From Gammaproteobacteria bacterium UBA7803 (GTDB taxonomy: Bacteria > Pseudomonadota > Gammaproteobacteria > Pseudomonadales > Azotimanducaceae), in the NCBI GenBank assembly GCA_002480525.1, contig DLCH01000002.1:1-44024 (forward strand): a DNA stretch of 44,024 nt, read 5' to 3'. Position 1 is the stretch's first letter. Each line of letters starts with the position of its first letter. The notes under the pieces were generated by a model. That model had not been told where the DNA came from. It worked only from the letters and a program-made list of their open reading frames with translations, and did not search any database. This document shows positions 1 to 8,875 of this stretch, piece after piece. A program made the position numbers and the translations under genes.

Positions 1-97
1 TACAGAAGAAGTGTTGCTCAATCGCGACCGGCCGACGCCTCGCGGCGGGATTGAGACTCCCCTGCGGTCTGGCTAGGTCATTTCATGGCGGAAGGCG

Positions 98-124
98 ATC
101 GCGGCCGGGAGGCCGCTCCTACGG
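98..124. repeat. Solo REP-type palindrome
   Basis: A 27-base element ending in CTCCTACGG. On the minus strand it starts CCGTAGGAGCGGCC and contains the hairpin GCGGCC-TCCC-GGCCGC. It is identical to the right arm of the REP pair at 15410-15436. The GTAG head followed by a short GC-rich hairpin is the known layout of REP elements mobilised by RAYT transposases in Pseudomonas and Stenotrophomonas. No RAYT gene is in this window. Confidence 0.8.
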
Positions 125-170
125 GCCCAGGCGGGCGGTTATCGCGCTGCCGCTGGCTGAAGCGCCCGCT

Positions 171-237
171 GTAGGAGCGATCTCCAGATCGCGAAATCGT
201 TTGGCCGAAGCCATCGCGATCTGGAGATCGCTCCTAC
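171..237. repeat. Paired inverted REP elements (BIME/REPIN-like)
   Basis: Two perfect 24-base inverted arms (171-194 and 214-237) flank a 19-base spacer. Each arm starts GTAGGAGCGATCTCC when read inward and holds its own small hairpin, GCGATC-TCCA-GATCGC. It belongs to the same family as the element at 98-124, but the central stem is AT-rather than GC-type with pairing kept. It lies in the gene-free stretch 1-305, downstream of the minus-strand FliL-like gene, where it may also act as a transcript-end hairpin. I see nothing else in 1-305. Confidence 0.85.
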
Positions 238-305
238 ATGGTCAAGCCAGGGTTCTTGGATGGCTCAGACTCCCTGGTCGGGCCCGGATCATGCGGCTGC
301 CGGCC

Positions 306-770
306 TCAGCGCTGCACGATGAAGTTGGTGAACAGCACGTCCTCGATGAACGGCTCGCCCTCCTCGGCTTCGAGGATGCCGCGCAGTTCGGCCAGGGCCT
401 CGGCGCGGATCGCCTCGCGGCCGGTGCCGGTTGCGATGGTGGACTCGTCCTGGCGCGACAGCAGCAGCACGATGGCGTTGCGCAGCGCCGGCAGATGGTA
501 GCGGGCGGCCGCAGCGGCGTCCGAGCTGCTGACCCGCACCGACACGTCCGCCTTGACGAACTTGAGGCGCCCGTTGCCGGCGTCGCCGAAATTTGTGACG
601 AAGGACGGCTGCAGCGGCACATAGCGGACCTCATCCGGGTCCGCAGCGGCCTCGCCGTCACCGGCCTCGGCCTCCTGGGCCAGGGCGCCCGCCGCGGCCA
701 GCCAGGCGGCCAGCGCCACGATGGCGGCCTTCCAGGCCGCGCGGTTTCTGCTCACGATCATCCTGCTCAT
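306..770 (-). CDS. FliL-like single-pass membrane protein
   Basis: The 154-residue product has a basic N-terminus, one hydrophobic segment (about residues 13-31, usable as membrane anchor or signal peptide), a short acidic stretch, then a FliL-type domain to the C-terminus. That domain has a beta strand running into the KFVKADVSV segment, a LPALRNAIVLLLS helix and the final VLFTNFIVQR strand. FliL proteins associate with the flagellar stator and basal body and modulate motor torque. No other flagellar gene is nearby, so this is a solitary paralogue and its role may not be motility. The start at 770 has AGGAG just upstream, slightly close; Met4 is an alternative. It is divergent from the quinone oxidoreductase gene. 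Confidence 0.75.
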   Translation of the reverse strand: MSRMIVSRNRAAWKAAIVALAAWLAAAGALAQEAEAGDGEAAADPDEVRYVPLQPSFVTNFGDAGNGRLKFVKADVSVRVSSSDAAAAARYHLPALRNAIVLLLSRQDESTIATGTGREAIRAEALAELRGILEAEEGEPFIEDVLFTNFIVQR

Positions 771-813
771 GGGCTCCTGGCGTGCGTTCCCACCGGTTCA
801 CCCTCAAGAATAG

Positions 814-841
814 TTGACGCTCGGGAGCCGGCCAGTACCCT
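814..841 (+). promoter_or_regulatory. Candidate sigma-70 promoter for the quinone oxidoreductase gene
   Basis: TTGACG (814-819) and TACCCT (836-841) are separated by 16 bases. Transcription would start near 848, giving a leader of roughly 23 bases before the ATG at 871. The assignment is by consensus only. Confidence 0.45.
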
Positions 842-870
842 TGAGCGCTTCCAGATCGAGCGGATGAACC

Positions 871-1848
871 ATGAAAGCGGTACTGTGCAAAGCCTTCGGC
901 CCCCCGGAAAGCCTCGTCATGGAGGACGTCCCGGCCCCCGAGCCGCGCGCCGGGGAGGTGCTCGTCGACGTCCATGCCTGCGGCCTCAACTTCCCCGACG
1001 TGCTGATGATCCAGGGCAAGTACCAGAGTCAACCGCCGTTCCCCTTCGCCCCCGGCGGTGAGATCGCCGGCACCGTGGCCGCCCTGGGCGAGGGCGTCGA
1101 GGGCTACGCGGTGGGCGACCGGGTGTTCGCCGGCATCGGCTTCGGCGGGTTCGCCGAGCAGGTGGTGGTGAAGGCCCGGGCGCTGAAGCCGGTCCCCGAC
1201 ACCATGACCCTGCAGCAGGCGTCCGGCATCTCCACCACCTACGGCACCTCCTACTACGCGCTCAAGCAGCGGGCGGACCTCAAGGCCGGCGAGACCCTGC
1301 TGGTGCTCGGCGCCGCCGGCGGCGTGGGCCTGGCCGCGGTCGAGCTCGGCAAGGCCATGGGCGCCCGGGTGATCGCCGCCGCCAGCACCGCCGAGAAGCT
1401 GGAGGTGGCCAGGAAGGCCGGCGCCGACGAGGTGATCGACTACTCGGACGGCGAGCTGAAGGAGAAGGTGAAAGCGCTGACCGACGGCAAGGGCGCCGAC
1501 GTGATCTACGATCCGGTGGGCGGGGAACTGTTCGACCAGTGCATGCGCTGCGTCAACTGGTACGGCCGCGTGCTGGTGATCGGCTTCGCCGCCGGCGACA
1601 TCCCCAAGGTGCCGATCAATCTGATCCTGCTGAAGAGCTGCCAGGTGGTGGGCGTGTTCTACGGCGCCTGGTCGGCGCGCTGCCCGGACGAGGCGGCGGA
1701 CAACTTCCGGGAGATCCTCGAGCTGCAGCAGCAGGGCAGGATCGACCCGCTGGTCGGCGCCGAGTACCCGCTGGCCGAATACGCCGAAGCGCTGCGCTGC
1801 CTCATGGAGCGCCGGGCGATCGGCAAAGTGGTCGTGAACGTCCGATGA
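871..1848 (+). CDS. NADPH:quinone oxidoreductase, zinc-free MDR family
   Basis: This 325-residue protein belongs to the zeta-crystallin/QOR branch of the medium-chain dehydrogenase/reductase superfamily. An N-terminal GroES-like fold contains HACGLNFPDVLMIQGKY (about 35-51). The Rossmann fold that binds NAD(P)H has GAAGGVG at 147-153, with the EKLEVARKAGADEVIDY segment after it. The cysteine and histidine ligands of the catalytic and structural zincs of alcohol dehydrogenases are absent, as expected for quinone or enone reductases. The natural substrate cannot be read from sequence. Its TGA overlaps the ATG of dsbB (ATGA), so the two are translationally coupled and probably co-transcribed. 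Confidence 0.88.
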   Translation: MKAVLCKAFGPPESLVMEDVPAPEPRAGEVLVDVHACGLNFPDVLMIQGKYQSQPPFPFAPGGEIAGTVAALGEGVEGYAVGDRVFAGIGFGGFAEQVVVKARALKPVPDTMTLQQASGISTTYGTSYYALKQRADLKAGETLLVLGAAGGVGLAAVELGKAMGARVIAAASTAEKLEVARKAGADEVIDYSDGELKEKVKALTDGKGADVIYDPVGGELFDQCMRCVNWYGRVLVIGFAAGDIPKVPINLILLKSCQVVGVFYGAWSARCPDEAADNFREILELQQQGRIDPLVGAEYPLAEYAEALRCLMERRAIGKVVVNVR

Positions 1849-2372
1849 GCGCCGGCGCTTCGCTGATCCGTCGCGCGACGGCCGGGGACCTGGCGCTCGT
1901 GACGCTGGCCGTCTGCGGGGTGCTGCTGTTCGGCGCCCACGTCATGGAGCACGTGTTCGCCATGGTGCCGTGCCCGCTGTGTCTGATGCAGCGGCTGTGG
2001 TTCTACGCGGCGGGCCTGTTCGTGGTGGCCGGGCTGCTGCACGATCCGCGCTGGGGCATCTACCCGCTGCTGACGCTGATCTCCGCGGTGATCGGCGGCG
2101 GCTTCTCCATCCGCCAGCTCTACCTGCAGAGCCTGCCGCCGGACCAGGTGCCCGCCTGCGGCCCAAGCCTCGACTACATGTTCGAGGCGTTTCCCCTCGC
2201 CGAGGTGCTCACCGCGATGACCCGGGGCACCGGCGACTGCGCGGCGGTCTCCTTCCAGTTCCTGGGCATCACCCTGCCCGGCTGGGCGCTGCTCGGTTTC
2301 GCCGGGCTCGCGGTGCTGGCGGTGCTCCAGCTCCGCGCCGGCAATCAGTGGGGTTCGGCGTACAGGAGCTGA
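1845..2372 (+). CDS. dsbB: Disulfide bond formation protein DsbB
   Basis: The 175-residue inner-membrane protein has four hydrophobic segments (about 16-36, 50-66, 71-88 and 141-165). DsbB reoxidises periplasmic DsbA and passes electrons to quinone. The first cysteine pair is Cys43/Cys46 in PCPLCLMQR; the second periplasmic pair is Cys105 (VPACGPS) and Cys132 (GTGDCAAV). All four catalytic cysteines are present. The usual DsbB length is about 165-180. The ATG at 1845 overlaps the stop of the upstream quinone oxidoreductase gene, a notable partner for a quinone-reducing enzyme. The 3' end overlaps the convergent rsd by 28 bases. The dsbB/rsd neighbourhood is also known from Pseudomonas (dsbH/algQ). 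Confidence 0.92.
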   Translation: MSAGASLIRRATAGDLALVTLAVCGVLLFGAHVMEHVFAMVPCPLCLMQRLWFYAAGLFVVAGLLHDPRWGIYPLLTLISAVIGGGFSIRQLYLQSLPPDQVPACGPSLDYMFEAFPLAEVLTAMTRGTGDCAAVSFQFLGITLPGWALLGFAGLAVLAVLQLRAGNQWGSAYRS

Positions 2373-2767
2373 TCCTCCAGCTCGAACCGGGCGGACAGCG
2401 CCCGGGCGATCCGCTCCAGGGCCTCCTTCACCTCCGGAATCGGCGCCTCGACGCCGTTGCCGAAGCGGTCGTTGAAGGCCACGCCGGCCTGGGTCGTGGC
2501 CTCGATCAGCACGTAGGCGTGACCAGGCACCGACAGCCGCTGAAAGATCCGGAAGTGGCCCGCGGACAGGTAGTCCACCAGCGAGTCGCAGAAGCGGGTC
2601 AGCAGCGCGTGGGACAGGTCCGGCAGTCCGTCGTTCAGCGCATGGTTCAGCTTCACCAGGTAGCTGATCAGGCGCTGACGGCACTCGCCGAAAGACTGGT
2701 CCGCGTAGTCGAAGTAACGGTCGGCGGATTCGGCGCCGGTCCGGTGGGTATCCGTGACGGTCTGCAT
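2345..2767 (-). CDS. rsd: Regulator of sigma D (Rsd/AlgQ)
   Basis: A 140-residue protein with the family hallmark FCDSLVDYLSAGHFRIFQRL, close to the matching E. coli Rsd segment. The C-terminal helix RFELEDQLL matches the Rsd RFVLEDKL segment. Rsd/AlgQ binds region 4 of sigma-70 and frees core RNA polymerase for alternative sigma factors; in Pseudomonas AlgQ influences alginate and other virulence traits. I chose the ATG at 2767 because GGAGAGGGAC lies at good spacing upstream. An in-frame ATG at 2806 would add 13 residues without family similarity. Gene tails overlap with dsbB. The window also encodes AlgR and AlgZ, which take part in the same Pseudomonas regulatory circuit. Confidence 0.9.
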   Translation of the reverse strand: MQTVTDTHRTGAESADRYFDYADQSFGECRQRLISYLVKLNHALNDGLPDLSHALLTRFCDSLVDYLSAGHFRIFQRLSVPGHAYVLIEATTQAGVAFNDRFGNGVEAPIPEVKEALERIARALSARFELEDQLLYAEPH

Positions 2768-2928
2768 ATCGAAAGTCCCTCTCCGATTCGTCAAGAAACA
2801 TAGCAACGCCTGGCCAACGCGCCAGTTCGGCCCCCGACGGCGCCGGCCGGGCAGGAATCCGACCCAGGTCCCATCGTCGCCGCCAGGCCCGTCTACACTG
2901 ACACTGAGCCCGCAACGCCGCGAAGATC

Positions 2929-3894
2929 GTGCAGCACACCCTGGGAATCCTGACGCTCGCCCTGGCCCTGGCCGCCGCCGGCTGCAGCGGCGACAGCAAA
3001 CCGAGCGCCTCCTACGAACTGGCCGCCCAGGGCGTCTATGCGGCCGCGCTGTCGTCCGGCTCCGAGCTGGCGCTGGTCGGCTCCCTCAATCACGGCGGCA
3101 GCCTGTGGAACACCGACAGCTACGCCCGGGTGTTCAACTGGAATCACCGGGCAGGCGAGTTCTCCGAGCTGGTCGCCGCCGAGTTCTCTCCGGACGGCAC
3201 CCGGGCGGTGACCACCGACCCGCGCACTCTGGTGGTGTGGGATACCCGCAGCGGCGACGCGCTGGCTTTCTGGACCACCCCCAGCGCCGCGCTGGACGTG
3301 GCCATCGCCAACGACGGCCGGGTGCTGATGGGTCTCGAGGATCACAGCGCCGTGGTGTTCGACGCCGATACCGGCGCCCACCTGGAGACGTTGCTGCACG
3401 AAGGCGTGGTGGGCAGCGTGGCGCTGTCCGCGGACGCCCGCTGGGCACTCACCGGCAGCGACGACGAGACCGCGGTGCTGTGGAACGTCGACACCGGCGA
3501 GGCCGTGCACCGGATCGTGCAGGACAATCCGGTCCGCGTGGTCGCCCTGTCCGCCCAGGGCCGCTACGCCTTCGCCGCCAGCCAGGGACGCCTCGCGGCC
3601 GTCTACGACGGCGCCAGCGGCCAGCGGCTGATGACGGTGGCGGAACGCCATCACGGCATCACCAGCGCGCGCTTCTCGCCGGACGAACGCTACCTGCTCG
3701 TCGGCCACGTCAACCGCACGGTCGCCCTGTGGGACGTCACCACCGGCCGCCTGGTGCAGCGGTGGCGCAACCCGCCCGACAACCCCCTGCACCGCACCGG
3801 GTCCGCCGTCATGGCGGTAGGATTCTCCAGCTCTCCGGGCCGTTTCTTCGCCCTCGCCGGCGACGGCCAGCTGCTCGAGCTGCGCCGCGGCTGA
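2929..3894 (+). CDS. WD40-repeat lipoprotein
   Basis: The 321-residue product starts with a lipoprotein signal peptide, hydrophobic to LALAAAGC, with lipidated Cys19 followed by Ser-Gly, favouring outer-membrane sorting. The rest is a run of WD40 blades, seen as repeated units ending LVVWDT, AVVFDAD, AVLWNVD, AVYDGAS and VALWDV with internal FSPDGTR/FSPDERY turns. It probably forms a single beta-propeller of about seven blades facing the periplasm. Such proteins are protein-binding scaffolds, and the partner is unknown. The start is a GTG without a strong Shine-Dalgarno sequence, but it gives a complete signal peptide. TACACT at 2894-2899 could be its -10 element. Confidence 0.82.
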   Translation: MQHTLGILTLALALAAAGCSGDSKPSASYELAAQGVYAAALSSGSELALVGSLNHGGSLWNTDSYARVFNWNHRAGEFSELVAAEFSPDGTRAVTTDPRTLVVWDTRSGDALAFWTTPSAALDVAIANDGRVLMGLEDHSAVVFDADTGAHLETLLHEGVVGSVALSADARWALTGSDDETAVLWNVDTGEAVHRIVQDNPVRVVALSAQGRYAFAASQGRLAAVYDGASGQRLMTVAERHHGITSARFSPDERYLLVGHVNRTVALWDVTTGRLVQRWRNPPDNPLHRTGSAVMAVGFSSSPGRFFALAGDGQLLELRRG

Positions 3895-4090
3895 ACCGGC
3901 CGCCGCCGTGGCCCCGGGCCATGGCGTAGACACCGTCCACATGGCGTTCCGCGGGGTTCCGCCCCGCCGGCCCGGCTCCGCCACGCCCGGACCCGCCGCT
4001 CTTAACGCCGTTGCTGTGAATGTGCGCTAAGCTCTTGTAGAGAAAAGTTGTCCCGGTTGTATGGCGATTGTCGGAAACCGGGTGTTATAG

Positions 4091-4099
4091 TTATCCACA
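4091..4099 (+). promoter_or_regulatory. DnaA box (perfect 9-mer)
   Basis: TTATCCACA matches the consensus high-affinity DnaA box exactly, in a locally AT-richer segment 327 bases before the parA-like gene. Only one perfect copy was seen, so it is not evidence of an origin; it could mediate DnaA-dependent regulation or be fortuitous. Confidence 0.5.
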
Positions 4100-4192
4100 G
4101 GTTGGTCCCGCTCACGGAAACGGCAAGTAAGCAGCCGGCACCCGTGGGACGAGCCGCCCGGACGGGCCGTCCGGAGCGGCCCGCGAAAAAAG

Positions 4193-4213
4193 CGATATCA
4201 CACGTTGATATCG
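4193..4213. promoter_or_regulatory. Operator- or parS-like palindrome
   Basis: Perfect 8-base inverted arms CGATATCA and TGATATCG flank CACGT. The AT-rich arms stand out in this GC-rich DNA. It lies 212 bases before the ParA-type gene. Known parS sites have a different sequence, so a repressor operator is at least as likely. No ParB-like gene is adjacent. Confidence 0.5.
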
Positions 4214-4425
4214 ACCCAGGCCGGGACACGTCCCGAGCCGACCATAAAGCGCCGGCCCAGCCGGCCGATACAGAAGACAGGACCAGCCGGGGGCGCGTAC
4301 CCGACACCACCGACGGGCGGGGACGCGACGGGATGAAGGATGCTTGGCACTCGGACCTTCGCGCTTTCGCGTAACGCAGGCCGTCAGCCGGTTCGAGCGC
4401 TCTTCAGAACCAGGGGCTGCATGAC

Positions 4426-5172
4426 ATGGATCCACAAGCGCGCCGCATACTCGTCATCAATGGCAAAGGCGGATGCGGCAAGACCACCATCGCCACCAAC
4501 CTAGCCGTTGCCTACGCCAGCGCCGGCCACGTCGTCGCGCTGATGGACAACGATCCCCAGGCGTCCAGTTCCTACTGGGCCGAGCAGCGCGACCCGGAAC
4601 TGCCCGACGTGCATCTCGTCGAAGCGCACCGCCGCTCCAGCATGTATCAGACCCGGTCGTTCCAGAACCGGCTGCCGGTGAACGCCGACCGGGTGATCGT
4701 CGACGGCCATTCCAACGCCCGCGACCGTGACCTCGAGCTGCTGCTGAAGCAGACCGACGTGGTGCTGGTGCCGCTGCAGCCGTCGTCCATCGACATTCAG
4801 GCGGGCAGCCGGTTCATCACCGAGCTGGTCACCCATCGGGCCTTCCGCATGGCGCCGCGCCCCCTGGGCGTGATCGCCAACCGCGTGCAGCCCAACACCG
4901 AGACCCACGCGAAGCTCCAGCACTTTCTCGCCTGTCTCGACGTGCCCACCGTGGCCACGTTCCGCGACAGCCCGGTGTACATGGAGGCCGCCGAGCTCGG
5001 CAAGGGCATCATCGACATGGTCGATTCCCGCGCCGCCCGCAAGGAGGCGCCGGCCTGGTGGGAGCTGATGAAGTGGATCGACGCGCAGCCGAAGAACGCC
5101 GAAGGCCGTCTGCGCAACAGCCCGCGGGCCGCCGATCGACGCCCGGCCGAGGATCGCTCCCTCACCGCCTGA
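4426..5172 (+). CDS. Orphan ParA/MinD-type ATPase
   Basis: The 248-residue P-loop ATPase has the deviant Walker A motif GKGGCGKTT (residues 13-21), including the signature lysine Lys14, and the A' motif MDNDPQASSS (40-49). Strand and Asp of Walker B are in RVIVDGHSN (about 89-97), where the usual DTP after the strand is replaced by DGH. Proteins of this family dimerise on ATP binding and position DNA, chemoreceptor arrays or other cargo on the nucleoid. No ParB or other cargo partner is adjacent, so the cargo is unknown. The arginine- and alanine-rich last 30 residues look disordered. The ATG at 4426 follows AGGGG at a slightly long spacing. The gene is followed 101 bases later by yheS. Confidence 0.85.
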   Translation: MDPQARRILVINGKGGCGKTTIATNLAVAYASAGHVVALMDNDPQASSSYWAEQRDPELPDVHLVEAHRRSSMYQTRSFQNRLPVNADRVIVDGHSNARDRDLELLLKQTDVVLVPLQPSSIDIQAGSRFITELVTHRAFRMAPRPLGVIANRVQPNTETHAKLQHFLACLDVPTVATFRDSPVYMEAAELGKGIIDMVDSRAARKEAPAWWELMKWIDAQPKNAEGRLRNSPRAADRRPAEDRSLTA

Positions 5173-5273
5173 GTACGGCGCCGGCACGCCCGTTTCCCGC
5201 ACACGGTTCCCACACATAGCCCGCGCGGTGCACTACACTGCGCGCCCGTCCGTGCCGTCATGCGTGTCAGTCC

Positions 5274-7166
<1,893 letters not shown>

Positions 7167-7177
7167 GGGTCGCGCCG

Positions 7178-8212
7178 TCAGTCCTTCTTGACGACGATCT
7201 CCAGGCGAACGGCGTCACCCTCGCCATCGCGCTGAATGCGGATGCGCCGGTCGGACCGGAACACGTGCAGCGCCTGCCGTTCGTTCAGCGCCCCGGCGTC
7301 GAGGGAGAGATCCAGGTCCCGGCCGTTCCGGCGCACCTGCGCCGTGACCTGGCCATCGAGGCCGGCCATGCGCCGCAGCGCGGACCGGGCGTCCGTCACC
7401 GCCTCGCCGTCGAGGCTGCGCAGAATGTCGCCGGGCACCAGGGCCGACTGCCGGTCCGGCGCCTCCATCACCAGCACGCCGGCGTCGACGCCGAAGTAGC
7501 CGGCCAGCTCGCCGGCGACGTCCTCGAGGCGCAGCCCCGCCGGCGCCCGGACGATGATGTCGCTCACGGCCTCGTCGAGCCCTTCCAGGACGTCGAGGTC
7601 CTCGAGCCCCTCGAGCGCTTCCAGATCCTCGAGCTCGCCCAGGGAACGCAGGCTGTCCAGCCAGGGCCCTTTCTCCTCGACGACCCGGGCCATGTACTGG
7701 CCCCGGGCGACCGTGACCACCTCGGCGGACCGGGTTTCGCCGTCGCGCCGGTAGCGGACCGGCACGGTGTCACCGGCCTCCACGGACGCCATGGCCTTGC
7801 CCAGGGCATGCAGCGGTTTGGTGTCGCCGCCGTCGTTCAGGGCCACCCCGTTGATCGACACGATGGTGTCGCCCGCCTGCAGGCCGGCGCGCTCGGCGCC
7901 GCCCTCGGGGGTGACGCCCGCGAGCGTCAGGCCGTTCTCGTCCCCGGCGTCCTGCAGCAGGATGCCGAGCATGGGCCGGCCGGCGCGCGGCCCCGTGGTC
8001 TCCAGCCGCCACATCCGGCTGTGCAGCTCCGCCAGCTTGCGCGCGGCCTCGTCGAGTCGGGCCCTGGCCTCCTTGATGCTCGCTTCGAGCTCCGCGGTCT
8101 GGTCCCGGGCCGCCATCTCGGCCGCACGGTCGGCATCCGCCGCCTGCCCCGCCGGCACAAAGGACGACGCCAGCAGGGCGATGAGCAGTCCGGCCACGTT
8201 GATCGATCGCAT
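7178..8212 (-). CDS. Secreted protein with two PDZ domains
   Basis: The 344-residue protein has a Sec signal peptide (1-24, ending AGQAA), an alpha-helical coiled-coil stretch (about 30-70), a first PDZ domain (about 78-165; PMLGILL, then AERAGLQAGDTIVSINGVAL), a leucine/acid-rich linker (about 188-215, repeats of LExLExLE) and a second PDZ domain (about 218-300; ALVPGDILRSLDGEAV). No serine protease catalytic triad is visible, so it is not a DegS/DegP enzyme. It could sense peptides or scaffold periplasmic partners. It is the third gene after an ECF sigma factor and an anti-sigma-like membrane protein, 9 bases after the latter, which suggests a periplasmic input to the sigma switch. This role is inference. 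Confidence 0.8.
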   Translation of the reverse strand: MRSINVAGLLIALLASSFVPAGQAADADRAAEMAARDQTAELEASIKEARARLDEAARKLAELHSRMWRLETTGPRAGRPMLGILLQDAGDENGLTLAGVTPEGGAERAGLQAGDTIVSINGVALNDGGDTKPLHALGKAMASVEAGDTVPVRYRRDGETRSAEVVTVARGQYMARVVEEKGPWLDSLRSLGELEDLEALEGLEDLDVLEGLDEAVSDIIVRAPAGLRLEDVAGELAGYFGVDAGVLVMEAPDRQSALVPGDILRSLDGEAVTDARSALRRMAGLDGQVTAQVRRNGRDLDLSLDAGALNERQALHVFRSDRRIRIQRDGEGDAVRLEIVVKKD

Positions 8213-8221
8213 CCCGTTCTC

Positions 8222-8875
8222 CTAGTAGATGGCCGGCCGCATCACGGCCTGCCCGCGCTGCACGTCGGCGAGGGATTCCAGCAGGGCCACCCGCTGACGC
8301 CAGAGCCGCTCCCGCTCCGACGCATCCACGCCCTCGGACTCGTACAGGGCGTTGAGCTGGGCGTCGACGTCGGCGATGCCGTACAGCAGCGCCTGCTCGC
8401 TCGAGGTCGCCGTCACCGACGGGGCCGCGGCCCGGGTGAACAGCTCCGCCTCCAGGCGCTGGGAGCGCACCATCAGCGCCGCCACCGGGTCCTGCACCTG
8501 CGGGCCTGCGGTGGATCCGCCGGGCTCCGCGGTCGGGTCCCACAGCACGATGGTGAGCGCCGCCGCGAGGAACACCGTGGCCGCCGTCGCCAGGGGGAAA
8601 CGGTCCAGCCAGCCACGCTTCGACCCGCCGCCGGCCGTGCGTTCCTGAATGGCTTCCCAGACGGCGGGGTCCGGCGTCACCGGCGGCAGCGCATTGAGCT
8701 CCGCCTTCATCCGGCGCAGCTCGGCCAGGGTCTCCCGGCTGGCGGCGTCCAGGCGGTCGGGATCGAGGTCCGTCACCTCGGGCTCCCGGTCTCCACCGGC
8801 CCCGGCGGCATCCGCCTCGACCCGCTCTCCGTCACGGAGAGCAAGCAGGTCGGACAGTGTCGGCTTGGGTTCCAT
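8222..8875 (-). CDS. Putative anti-sigma factor, single-pass membrane protein
   Basis: A 217-residue product with no clear conserved family. An acidic cytoplasmic N-terminal part of about 90 residues is followed by one transmembrane segment (ATAATVFLAAALTIVLW, about residues 97-113) and a predicted periplasmic C-terminal part with heptad-like helices (ERERLWRQRVALLESLADVQ). Position is the main argument: it overlaps the end of the ECF sigma gene by 44 bases and has the one-TM topology of anti-sigma factors. I prefer the ATG at 8875, preceded by GAGG; a GTG at 8887 would add four residues. No zinc-binding HxxxCxxC motif is present, so it is not a ZAS-type anti-sigma domain. Confidence 0.65.
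   Translation of the reverse strand: MEPKPTLSDLLALRDGERVEADAAGAGGDREPEVTDLDPDRLDAASRETLAELRRMKAELNALPPVTPDPAVWEAIQERTAGGGSKRGWLDRFPLATAATVFLAAALTIVLWDPTAEPGGSTAGPQVQDPVAALMVRSQRLEAELFTRAAAPSVTATSSEQALLYGIADVDAQLNALYESEGVDASERERLWRQRVALLESLADVQRGQAVMRPAIY

Larger units (their letters stand above)
3895..4425. other. 531-base gene-free region upstream of parA-like gene
   Basis: No convincing gene was found. It holds a stretch relatively rich in A and T (about 4016-4100) with a perfect DnaA-box 9-mer, a GC-rich imperfect hairpin (4153-4180; CCGGACG/CGTCCGG core) and a palindrome at 4193-4213. An open frame at 4048-4374 looks non-coding. The region probably contains the promoter and control sites of the ParA-type gene. 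Confidence 0.6.

Noticed and set aside
98..237. CRISPR array
   Set aside because: The repeats are inverted and palindromic with the GTAG head of REP elements. There is no regular direct spacing and no cas gene.
4016..4213. Replication origin
   Set aside because: Only one perfect DnaA box was seen, there is no cluster or strong AT-rich unwinding element, and dnaA, dnaN or gidA are not nearby.
4048..4374. Possible small gene upstream of the ParA-type ATPase
   Set aside because: The product is Arg/Pro/Asp-rich without recognisable domain or Shine-Dalgarno sequence, and the DNA contains the DnaA box and palindromes expected of a control region.
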